DNA of 9,941 bases, taken from positions 1 to 9,941 of the forward strand of contig CACYBG010000044.1 of the NCBI GenBank assembly GCA_902772605.1, read 5' to 3'. The notes under the pieces were generated by a model that saw only the letters and a program-made list of their open reading frames with translations, was not told the DNA's origin and made no database searches. Positions 1 through 5,998 of the stretch are shown here, in pieces. The stretch's first letter is position 1; each line of letters opens with the position of its first letter. Origin of the DNA: an uncultured Spirochaetaceae bacterium (lineage in GTDB: Bacteria > Spirochaetota > Spirochaetia > Treponematales > Treponemataceae). A program made the position numbers and the translations under genes.

Positions 1-27
1 CAAATCCATTATCCGCCCCGATTCCCC

Positions 28-63
28 TTAAAAATATAAAATTCGTGGCGAAAATTTTATATT
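28..63 (-). terminator. AT-rich terminator-like hairpin, minus strand
   Basis: An 11-base perfect inverted repeat (33-43 against 53-63) encloses a 9-base loop. Read on the minus strand, the second arm runs into five consecutive T (34 to 30), as in an intrinsic terminator, and it follows the TGA at 68-70 by a few bases. The stem is almost pure A/T and therefore weak. On the plus strand no T-run follows, so a minus-strand role is more likely. It would terminate any transcript started at the -10 near 270. Confidence 0.35.
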
Positions 64-136
64 CCTGTCATAAATTTACTATTTTTTCTACCCTGTTCAT
101 CAACCTGGGCTTCAGCATGTCAATAACAATGGACTT

Positions 137-260
137 ATGCAACACAGGAGTGGGACACACATTCGTAACAGGTGTGTGCGAATGTGGCTAAATAGGAGGG
201 CCCCTTAAGGGGGGATTACTTGATTCTTGCCGTCAACTGGGACCCGCTCATGTGTTGCAT
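137..260. repeat. 124-bp element closed by a 20-base imperfect inverted repeat
   Basis: Bases 137-146 (ATGCAACACA) are the exact reverse complement of 251-260. The pairing continues inward to 156/241, giving 18 of 20 pairs if one G-U in the plus-strand RNA is counted (17 Watson-Crick pairs). Inside lie a perfect 8-base hairpin (158-165 against 179-186), the palindrome CCCCTTAAGGGG just after 200, and a small TTGA/TCAA pair near 220-236. The whole would fold as a multi-branched structure on one closing stem. It matches no RNA family I can name: SRP, RNase P, tmRNA and cobalamin-riboswitch signatures are absent. It could be a small RNA, a miniature mobile or dispersed repeat, or both. The inverted repeat itself is directly visible; the function is not. 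Confidence 0.5.
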
Positions 261-266
261 TTATCT

Positions 267-272
267 ATTATA
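267..272 (-). promoter_or_regulatory. Minus-strand -10 hexamer TATAAT
   Basis: The minus strand reads a perfect TATAAT here, followed by six bases and then base 260, exactly the outer end of the closing stem of the 137-260 element and also the A of an ATG. A transcript would thus begin at the stem. No good -35 is seen at 16-18 bases; the nearest TTGAGG (300-295) is 22 bases away, so the assignment rests mainly on the -10 and its spacing. Confidence 0.3.
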
Positions 273-303
273 GTTTTCATGCTGAACCCCTTGACCTCAA
301 CCC

Positions 304-332
304 TTGTTTGTGTCCGAAAATTCTGCTATCCT
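304..332 (+). promoter_or_regulatory. Promoter upstream of the FGE/SPOR gene
   Basis: The -35 is TTGTTT (304-309), followed by a 17-base spacer and an extended -10, TGC-TATCCT (TG at 324-325, hexamer 327-332). The same -35 hexamer, spacing and TGC extension recur before the SEC-C gene at 2645-2673, which supports the call. Transcription would start near 339-340, giving a leader of about 95 bases before the ATG at 435. The leader contains a CTAAAA/TTTTAG hairpin (355-370). Confidence 0.5.
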
Positions 333-339
333 TTAATCG

Positions 340-401
340 ATGCAATGGCGATTTCTAAAATGATTTTTAGTCCGAACCATCTAAGCGTCAAAACCCTTTA
401 A
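340..401 (+). other. Two overlapping tiny frames in the leader (possible uORFs)
   Basis: ATG at 340 opens a 7-codon frame (MQWRFLK) ending in TGA at 361-363. ATG at 360 opens a 13-codon frame (MIFSPNHLSVKTL) ending in TAA at 399-401. They overlap as ATGA. The first ATG sits seven bases after the -10 hexamer, the same geometry as the probable leaderless genes in this window. Neither has a Shine-Dalgarno, and frames this short arise easily by chance. Confidence 0.15.
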
Positions 402-434
402 TCCGAGGATTGTCCTTAACAGGCTAAGCGATTT

Positions 435-2594
435 ATGAAAAAAATTTTTTCTTCCATTTTATTCCTATCCATATTCGTTACATCGGTTTTCGCTCAGACT
501 TCCGAACCAGGCGCGGAAAATTCTCCGATTGAAAATCTCCAGTCAAAGATGCATCTGGTTTCGGGCGGAAATTTTTTCATGGGAGCGGACAATCAGGAAG
601 CAAATGAAAATCCGGTCCACGACGTTTCGCTGGATTCATTTTACATTTCGGAAACGGAAATAAATCAGCACGAATATTTTTCGGTAATGGGAGAAAACCT
701 TTCATATTTTAAAAACGAAAATCTCCCGGTGGAAGAAGTCTCCTGGTACGACGCAGTGATTTTCTGCAACAAATTGAGCATCATGGCAGGACTTGAACCG
801 GCATACAGTCTGGACGGAAAAACAAATCCGGATGAATGGGGAAAAATTCCGCGTCTCGACTCTGATTCATCGGAAATTTCAAGGTGGAACAAAATCGCCT
901 GGAATGAAAATGCAGACGGCTACAGACTTCCAACCGAAGCCGAATGGGAATACGCATCCCGCGGAGCGGCATTTGAAAACGGATTTCCATACAGCGGATT
1001 TCAGGACATGGATTCTGCAGGATGGACGAAAGCAAATTCCGGCGAAAAATCACATGAATGTGCATCAAAGGAAGCGAATCAGATTGGACTGTTCGACATG
1101 TCGGGAAACGTTTGGGAATGGTGCTGGGACTGGTACGGACGATATGCCGATGAAGCACGGTTGAATCCATCCGGGGCCGAAGAAAAAACATCAAGGCGCA
1201 GGGTCAGGAAAGGCGGTTCATTCAAAAGCGATGAAAAATACTGCCGAAGTTCAAACAGGGCAAGTACAAGTCCGGAAATCCGCGGAAGGGATTTGGGATT
1301 CAGGATTGCTAGATCGGCAGATTGCGGACGGACATTCAGTCTCCGTGAAAACGACGTAACGCTCGACACTGAAAAGTTTCCGTATTCAATATTGATTTCT
1401 TCATACAGGGATGAAAAATCTGCACTGAATGAAAAAAATCGGCTTGCAGAAAAAGGGATAAAATCATACGTTCTGAAAAAATATCTGGACCAGGACATTC
1501 CGTTGCAGTTCGATTTGCATGCAGGATATTTTTCAAGCCTCGATGATGCAAAAGCCGTCCAGAATCAGCTTAAGGATCTGGGGATGAAATATGTTTCAGT
1601 CGAAAAATTTTCAAATGCGCACAACGACTTCGATTCATTCATCAAAAAGAACTGCATCTCTTACGACGAAAAAACTTTTGACGGCGAAAACATTTTCAAT
1701 CCTTCAATAAAATCATGTCTGGAAATCATGCCGGCAAACGTCGGATATCAAATCGAATATCTGGAGCTTGCCGATTTCGACGCAATCAAATCAAATCACG
1801 GAACCCTGAACGGATTGATGCTTGAAGATTTTTTCCCGGATTCAAACGAATCGATTCACGCAGCAATCTACTCGGAATACAACGACAGCATTTTCAACAG
1901 GTCGCTGATTGTAATTGCGGCTCAATCTGAAGAAGGGCATTTTTCAACCAAGGCGGAAACCTTTGCCTCATCATTCATGGATGGCGTTTATGAAGAAGGC
2001 AATTTTTCAATGCAGATTGGAAACATAACATGCACAGTCGTCAAGGCATACGGTCAGCTTGTGGCATGCGGAAACAGTCAGGACGGCTCCCTTTACATGC
2101 TGATGTTCGCAAGGGGATTTTCAGTCGATGACCTGAACGATTTCGTCAAAACATCATTCGGCGGAAACATATCGTCATACGCACAAGTCGGAAAAATACT
2201 TTACGCATATCCGGACAGCAGCGAAAATTCCAACAGGGATTTCCTGAAATTCACACTCGCCAAAAACAACGATTTCACCGGTGAAGACGATTCTTCTCAG
2301 GGCATGTGGTACGGAGAGGGAACCTTCATTCAGGACGGAAAAGAAATCGATGCGGCCATTTTGCAGATGGAATATCACCAGCAGGCGCAAAACTGGTTCA
2401 AAAACCACAAGACCGAAGTCGAAGCCCAGGATGTCTCAGTCAACGGAAGTGTCCCCGGAATATTCGTAACAAATTCCGAAGGCACATTCCTGCTCTTTCC
2501 AAGCGGTTCGTACATAGTCATACTGCATTCAAGCGAACAGAAAAACCATGCGGATTTCGAAGGATTTGCAAAACCGATGAAAGTCTGGCGGTAA
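435..2594 (+). CDS. Exported protein: FGE-sulfatase-like domain, SPOR-like domain, unknown C-terminal half
   Basis: The N-terminus (MKK, hydrophobic run 5-17, then VFA before Gln21) is a type I signal peptide with no lipobox cysteine, so the product is probably periplasmic or secreted. Residues about 38-293 are an FGE-sulfatase (C-type-lectin-like) domain: GGNFFMG (44-50), RLPTEAEWEYA (164-174), SGNVWEW (223-229), RKGGSF (258-263) and GFRIA (288-292). In catalytic formylglycine-generating enzymes two cysteines follow GGS; here the first is Ser265 and only Cys270 remains, so FGE activity is unlikely and ligand binding more so. Residues about 313-394 look like a SPOR domain, two similar halves starting FPYSILISSY and FDLHAGYFSS, the peptidoglycan-binding fold. 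Residues 395-719 are unrecognised. ATG 435 was chosen because it gives the intact signal peptide; only a weak AGG (421-423) precedes it. It appears monocistronic, and no clear terminator follows. Confidence 0.85.
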   Translation: MKKIFSSILFLSIFVTSVFAQTSEPGAENSPIENLQSKMHLVSGGNFFMGADNQEANENPVHDVSLDSFYISETEINQHEYFSVMGENLSYFKNENLPVEEVSWYDAVIFCNKLSIMAGLEPAYSLDGKTNPDEWGKIPRLDSDSSEISRWNKIAWNENADGYRLPTEAEWEYASRGAAFENGFPYSGFQDMDSAGWTKANSGEKSHECASKEANQIGLFDMSGNVWEWCWDWYGRYADEARLNPSGAEEKTSRRRVRKGGSFKSDEKYCRSSNRASTSPEIRGRDLGFRIARSADCGRTFSLRENDVTLDTEKFPYSILISSYRDEKSALNEKNRLAEKGIKSYVLKKYLDQDIPLQFDLHAGYFSSLDDAKAVQNQLKDLGMKYVSVEKFSNAHNDFDSFIKKNCISYDEKTFDGENIFNPSIKSCLEIMPANVGYQIEYLELADFDAIKSNHGTLNGLMLEDFFPDSNESIHAAIYSEYNDSIFNRSLIVIAAQSEEGHFSTKAETFASSFMDGVYEEGNFSMQIGNITCTVVKAYGQLVACGNSQDGSLYMLMFARGFSVDDLNDFVKTSFGGNISSYAQVGKILYAYPDSSENSNRDFLKFTLAKNNDFTGEDDSSQGMWYGEGTFIQDGKEIDAAILQMEYHQQAQNWFKNHKTEVEAQDVSVNGSVPGIFVTNSEGTFLLFPSGSYIVILHSSEQKNHADFEGFAKPMKVWR

Positions 2595-2644
2595 ACTGAA
2601 AAAGCCCCCTTAAAGAGTTATCCGCACAAAACCTTCTCCTTCTC

Positions 2645-2673
2645 TTGTTTTGCTTCCATCAAATTGCTATAAT
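2645..2673 (+). promoter_or_regulatory. Promoter of the SEC-C/rlmB pair, near-leaderless
   Basis: The elements are -35 TTGTTT (2645-2650), a 17-base spacer, an extended -10 TG (2665-2666), and a perfect TATAAT (2668-2673). The predicted first base is about 2680-2681, and the ATG is at 2683. The leader would be zero to three bases, leaving no room for a Shine-Dalgarno. The promoter also explains how the SEC-C gene is transcribed independently of the upstream gene. Confidence 0.75.
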
Positions 2674-2682
2674 CATTAAACT

Positions 2683-3198
2683 ATGGAAAATGAAGCAGTA
2701 AAATCTACAGACATGTGCCCATGTGGCAGTGGAAAAACATTCGGAGAATGCTGTTCTCCAATTTTGAGTGGTGCTGAAAAGGCAAAGACGGCGGAAGCTT
2801 TGATGAGGGCCCGCTATACGGCATACGTCGTTCACAACATTGATTTCATAATCAACACTTGTGAATCAGGCGAAAAGATTGCAGAAATCGACCGTAAGGC
2901 AACTGAAGACTGGTCAAACAAGAGCGTTTGGCATGGACTCAAGATTCTCCGCACCGAAAAGGGAACCGAAAACGACGATGAAGGAATCGTTGAATTCGAA
3001 GCAACCTACACGCAGAAGAACATCCGCGACATTCACCACGAAATCGGTGGATTCAAGAAAGTCAACGGTGAATGGCTTTACAGCGAAGGCATGATTCGTC
3101 CAACGACAGTCGTCCGCGAAGGAAAGAAAATCGGACGCAACGAACCTTGTCCATGCGGAAGCGGAAAGAAATACAAGAACTGCTGCGGAAAGAACTGA
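2683..3198 (+). CDS. YchJ-family (UPF0225) SEC-C motif protein
   Basis: This is a 171-residue protein with a SEC-C zinc-binding motif at each end. The N-terminal one is CPCGSGKTFGECC (12-24; Cys12, 14, 23, 24); the C-terminal one is CPCGSGKKYKNCC (156-168; Cys156, 158, 167, 168). Between them, residues about 30-145 resemble the NTF2-like core of E. coli YchJ, including LMRARYTAYV (40-49) and the W/F-rich FKKVNGEWLYSEG stretch (123-135). Length and architecture match the family. Its biochemical role is unsettled; SEC-C motifs bind zinc and mediate protein contacts, as in SecA. The stop lies one base before the next ATG, so it is in an operon with the RlmB-type gene and probably translationally coupled. 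The ATG has no Shine-Dalgarno and lies about ten bases after the -10, so translation probably starts on a leaderless or near-leaderless message. Confidence 0.88.
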   Translation: MENEAVKSTDMCPCGSGKTFGECCSPILSGAEKAKTAEALMRARYTAYVVHNIDFIINTCESGEKIAEIDRKATEDWSNKSVWHGLKILRTEKGTENDDEGIVEFEATYTQKNIRDIHHEIGGFKKVNGEWLYSEGMIRPTTVVREGKKIGRNEPCPCGSGKKYKNCCGKN

Positions 3199-3199
3199 A

Positions 3200-3976
3200 A
3201 TGGCCTGCAACATCTATACCGGATTCCATGCCGTTGAAGAAAGGGTCAGGGAATTTGCACAGAAAAAAGACGGTTCCATAAAGCTCTCAATACTCTACTC
3301 CAAACCTGGACCAAGGATAAAGAAAATCCTTTCGCAGGCAGAGGAAATAGGCATTGAGTGCATGTCCGTTTCAGGCGATGAACTTGACGAACTCGTAAAA
3401 TCACTGCCGGAAACAGCAAGGGACCACAGGGGCATAATACTGAAGGCCGATGGAGAAGAGGAACGTGCATCAAACGTCGTTCAGCTCGACCAGTGGCTGA
3501 CTGCATGTCCCGATGACGCAACCGTAATGGTGCTTGATTCCGTAACCGACCCGCACAACGTAGGTGCAGTCCTTCGTTCATGCGACCAGTTTGGAGCCGA
3601 CCTTCTCATAATCCCGGAGCGACATTCTTCAGCCGACGTCCACGACAATCAGGTGATTGCAAGAAGTTCGGCGGGTGCAAGCGCATGGGTCCCATATTCA
3701 GTGGTATCAAATCTTGTGCGTTCGGTACAGATGCTCAAGGATGCCGGATTCTGGATTTACGGAGCCGATGCAGGAGGAAAAAAACTTTCCGAGTTGGACT
3801 TCGCCCGTAAGACATGCATAATCATGGGAAGCGAAGGAAGCGGCATTGCAAGACTTCTGTCCGAACAGTGCGACCAGACGATATCCATTCCGACATGCGG
3901 AAAAATCGACAGTCTGAACGTATCGGTCGCAGCAGGAATCCTTCTTTACGAGCGGTACCGGCAGTCTGGAAAATGA
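3200..3976 (+). CDS. rlmB: RlmB/TrmH-family rRNA 2'-O-methyltransferase
   Basis: A SpoU/TrmH-class enzyme that transfers methyl from S-adenosylmethionine to a ribose 2'-OH; RlmB proper methylates a guanosine in the 23S peptidyl-transferase region. Residues 1-100 are an L30e-like substrate-binding domain opening with YTGFHAVEERV and containing DHRGIILKA (75-83). Residues about 108-258 are the knotted SPOUT domain: motif 1 VLDSVTDPHNVGAVLRS (111-127, with Asn120 and Arg126), motif 2 IMGSEGSG (208-215), motif 3 SIPTCGKIDSLNVSVAAG (229-246). At 258 residues the length is normal. The ATG lies one base after the TGA of the SEC-C gene, with only a poor GGAAAG before it, so coupled translation is likely. 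RlmB versus another TrmH-family member cannot be fully settled by eye, but the N-terminal domain and the motif spacing favour RlmB. Confidence 0.85.
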   Translation: MACNIYTGFHAVEERVREFAQKKDGSIKLSILYSKPGPRIKKILSQAEEIGIECMSVSGDELDELVKSLPETARDHRGIILKADGEEERASNVVQLDQWLTACPDDATVMVLDSVTDPHNVGAVLRSCDQFGADLLIIPERHSSADVHDNQVIARSSAGASAWVPYSVVSNLVRSVQMLKDAGFWIYGADAGGKKLSELDFARKTCIIMGSEGSGIARLLSEQCDQTISIPTCGKIDSLNVSVAAGILLYERYRQSGK

Positions 3977-4164
3977 AAGACGGTTTTCTTCTATAAAAGA
4001 CTATCCCGATTTTGATGATTGCAAAACATTCATAAGGCAGGCCCTGAAAAAACGTTCCAAAGACTTTTTTTAGAGTCTGCCGAAATCATTTACAAGCTCA
4101 CAAATCTCCATTAATTTAAGATTAATTAAATATAAATTTTTATCAATTTTGAATTTTTTCAAAG
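3977..4164. other. AT-rich spacer with overlapping inverted repeats, no gene seen
   Basis: There are two mutually exclusive pairings in 4036-4081: GGCAG (4036-4040) with CTGCC (4077-4081), and AGACT (4061-4065) with AGTCT (4074-4078). A run of seven T lies in the loop of the second, not after a stem, so this is a poor intrinsic terminator. Downstream, about 4110-4160 is nearly all A/T and lies directly upstream of the ptsI -35, where an UP element would be. No open frame or RNA gene is recognised. Confidence 0.35.
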
Positions 4165-4185
4165 TTGACTAGATTCAATTCAACT
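4163..4185 (+). promoter_or_regulatory. Inverted repeat over the ptsI -35 (possible operator)
   Basis: AGTTGA (4163-4168) is repeated in reverse complement as TCAACT (4180-4185), with an 11-base gap. It covers the -35 and reaches the extended -10. Arms six bases long at a promoter are typical of a dimeric repressor site, but such short repeats also occur by chance in AT-rich DNA. Confidence 0.25.
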
Positions 4186-4193
4186 GTTATAGT
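4165..4193 (+). promoter_or_regulatory. ptsI promoter, predicted leaderless
   Basis: The elements are -35 TTGACT (4165-4170), a 17-base spacer, an extended -10 TG (4185-4186), and TATAGT (4188-4193). The usual start, 6-8 bases after the hexamer, falls on 4199-4201, and the ptsI ATG begins at 4200. No purine-rich ribosome-binding site precedes the ATG; the bases between are all T. Confidence 0.75.
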
Positions 4194-4199
4194 TTTTTT

Positions 4200-5906
4200 A
4201 TGAACATTCTTTTAGGTACATCTGCCGCTAGAGGCATGGGAATAGGAAAAGCTTTCCTCCTTCCAGAGGCACATGACAGGGTTATACCTCGACACGCCAT
4301 AACCGAAACGGAAGTCGTTACGGAACAGAAACGATTCAAGGATGCCTGCACCCAAATTTTCAATCAAATCGACGCAAACCTAAAGGCAAAACAGCAGAAC
4401 GACCTTCAGAATGTCATTTTCGAAACCTATCTATTGATGTTGACCGATCCGGTTTTCATACAGGAAGTCAACGACGGCGTTTCAAGCCAAAAAATGAACG
4501 TCGAATCAATACTCGATGAAAAAACCCGTCAATATGCCGACCGACTCAGAAACAGCGGAAACGACTATCTGTCAGAACGCGCTCAGGACATTGAAGACGT
4601 GTTCGGACGCGTAATGGACGTGCTTTTGAATTTCCGAGAGTTCGACATTGATTTGGTACCGGACGGTTCAGTAATAGTCGCAAAATCGATGAAAACCAGC
4701 GACACGGTAATCCTCAGCAAAAGAAAGATTGCGGGCCTTGTACTTACGGACGGAGGACTTGCGAGTCACGTAGCCATACTTGCAAAAAGTTACGGCATAC
4801 CGGCTGTAGTCGGAATCATGGATGTGCAGAAGCAGATTCAGAACGATCAGGACGTAATCGTAGACGGAGAGCTTGGAGAGGTCTTAATCAATCCGGATTC
4901 TGCAACCGTCACCGAATATCTGATCAAGATAGCCGCAGAAGAAAAATACCGCATAGCACTCAAGCAGTTCAAGGATAAGCCGGCCGTTACAAACGATGGA
5001 GTCAAATTCAAGCTCAATGCAAACATCGGAACGGCAGATGAAGCAAGGCTCGCACTTGAAGAAGGTGCTGATGGAATCGGTCTTTTCCGCACCGAATTCC
5101 TGATGATGGACGCCATAAAAAAAGTCACGGATGAAGGCGGAACGTTTACGGCATCTGTCAGTGAAGAAATTCAGTTCCAGGCATACAAGCAGGTCTTGGA
5201 GCTGATGGGAGAAAAACCGGTTACAATCCGCACACTGGATTGCGGTGGAGATAAATTCGTTGACTGCAAGGACCTCCCTTCAATGGAAGAAAAAAATCCG
5301 CTGATGGGACTTCGTGCAATAAGGATGTCCCTTTATGCACCGAAAATGTTCCGTTCACAGCTCAGGGCACTTTACCGCGCATCGATTTACGGAAACCTGA
5401 AAATCATGCTTCCGCTAATAACCGACGTTTCGCAGGTTGAAACCGTTCTGGGCATCGCGAAAGGCGTACAGATGTCGCTCAAAGCAGAAGGCATCCCTTT
5501 CAAGCCGGACGTACCGATAGGAATAATGGTTGAAACTGCCGCCGCTGCAATCATTTCGGACTGCCTTGCAAAAAACAGTGCATTCTTTTCACTCGGCACG
5601 AACGATTTGACTCAGTACACATTGGGAATAGACCGTGAAAATCCACAGGTAACCCCCTATTACAATGAATTCCATCTTGCCGTCCTTCGCTTAATCCAAA
5701 ACACCATCGCAAATGCAAGGGAAAATGGAATTCCAGTTTCGGCATGCGGTGAAATGGCAGGCAGAAAAGAAAGCGTCATAATCCTCGCAGGCATGGGAAT
5801 CCGTGAATTGAGCATGTCGCCTAAACAGATACCCATCATCAAGGAAACGCTTTCAAGATTCTCCATCAAGGAATTGGAAAACATTTCCAGTCGCTCACTG
5901 TATTAG
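4200..5906 (+). CDS. ptsI: Phosphoenolpyruvate-protein phosphotransferase (PTS enzyme I)
   Basis: This cytosolic enzyme takes phosphate from PEP onto a histidine and passes it to HPr, the first step of the PTS relay. At 568 residues it is normal length. Order of domains: N-terminal HPr-binding helical part (about 1-135), phosphohistidine domain (about 150-230), PEP-binding TIM barrel (about 255-545). The phospho-acceptor is His190 in GGLASHVAILA; the usual GGRTSH arginine-threonine is Leu-Ala here. Barrel residues corresponding to E. coli EI are present: Arg297 (GLFRTEF), Arg344 (TIRTLDCGGDK), Glu445 (MVETAAAA), Asn468-Asp469 (SLGTNDLTQY), Arg479 and Cys516 (SACGEMA). No ptsH or permease gene adjoins it. 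Some treponemes keep a PTS relay for regulation without sugar permeases, so a signalling role is possible. The start follows from the promoter geometry and the canonical N-terminus (LLGTSAARGMGIGKAF). Confidence 0.95.
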   Translation: MNILLGTSAARGMGIGKAFLLPEAHDRVIPRHAITETEVVTEQKRFKDACTQIFNQIDANLKAKQQNDLQNVIFETYLLMLTDPVFIQEVNDGVSSQKMNVESILDEKTRQYADRLRNSGNDYLSERAQDIEDVFGRVMDVLLNFREFDIDLVPDGSVIVAKSMKTSDTVILSKRKIAGLVLTDGGLASHVAILAKSYGIPAVVGIMDVQKQIQNDQDVIVDGELGEVLINPDSATVTEYLIKIAAEEKYRIALKQFKDKPAVTNDGVKFKLNANIGTADEARLALEEGADGIGLFRTEFLMMDAIKKVTDEGGTFTASVSEEIQFQAYKQVLELMGEKPVTIRTLDCGGDKFVDCKDLPSMEEKNPLMGLRAIRMSLYAPKMFRSQLRALYRASIYGNLKIMLPLITDVSQVETVLGIAKGVQMSLKAEGIPFKPDVPIGIMVETAAAAIISDCLAKNSAFFSLGTNDLTQYTLGIDRENPQVTPYYNEFHLAVLRLIQNTIANARENGIPVSACGEMAGRKESVIILAGMGIRELSMSPKQIPIIKETLSRFSIKELENISSRSLY

Positions 5907-5998
5907 TCCTGTTCGATAACATCGTCATCAAGTCAGTTTAAGGACAGGCTTTTAACCCGTATGACAAAATTCAGTCGCTTAAAATTAAAGGAACGAAA

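Larger units (their letters stand above)
1..434. other. Structured intergenic region without a conventional gene
   Basis: No open frame here has convincing length or a recognisable product. The region holds an AT-rich hairpin at 28-63, a 124-base element closed by an imperfect inverted repeat at 137-260, a minus-strand TATAAT at 267-272, a plus-strand promoter at 304-332 and two very short overlapping frames at 340-401. On the minus strand the frame from 187 down to 68 is open after a TAG (188-190) and ends in TGA, encoding about 39 residues that include DMLKPRLMNRVEKIV. It has no good start, so it may be the tail of a decayed gene or chance. The 7-base word CTAAGCG occurs twice just before the first gene (381-387 and 424-430). 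Confidence 0.6.

Noticed and set aside
68..187. Minus-strand 39-residue frame as a transposase remnant
   Set aside because: The peptide is too short and not similar to a transposase I can name; kept only as a note in the intergenic entry.
137..260. Riboswitch, 6S, SRP or tmRNA identity for the structured element
   Set aside because: None of the conserved sequence blocks of these families was found; left as an unclassified element.
781..1194. Long minus-strand open frames inside the FGE/SPOR gene
   Set aside because: They lie opposite a gene with clear domains and a signal peptide, have no recognisable product and arise from its codon pattern.
435..1330. FGE/C-type-lectin domain as a target of a diversity-generating retroelement
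   Set aside because: The domain resembles DGR variable proteins, but no reverse transcriptase, template repeat or second copy of the GGSF...GFR segment is in the window, and a large C-terminal part follows the domain.
4036..4081. Intrinsic terminator after rlmB
   Set aside because: Inverted repeats are present, but the T-run lies within a loop and not after a stem.
5909..5955. Terminator between ptsI and der
   Set aside because: Only a 5-base CCTGT/ACAGG pairing with a long loop and four T; too weak to call.
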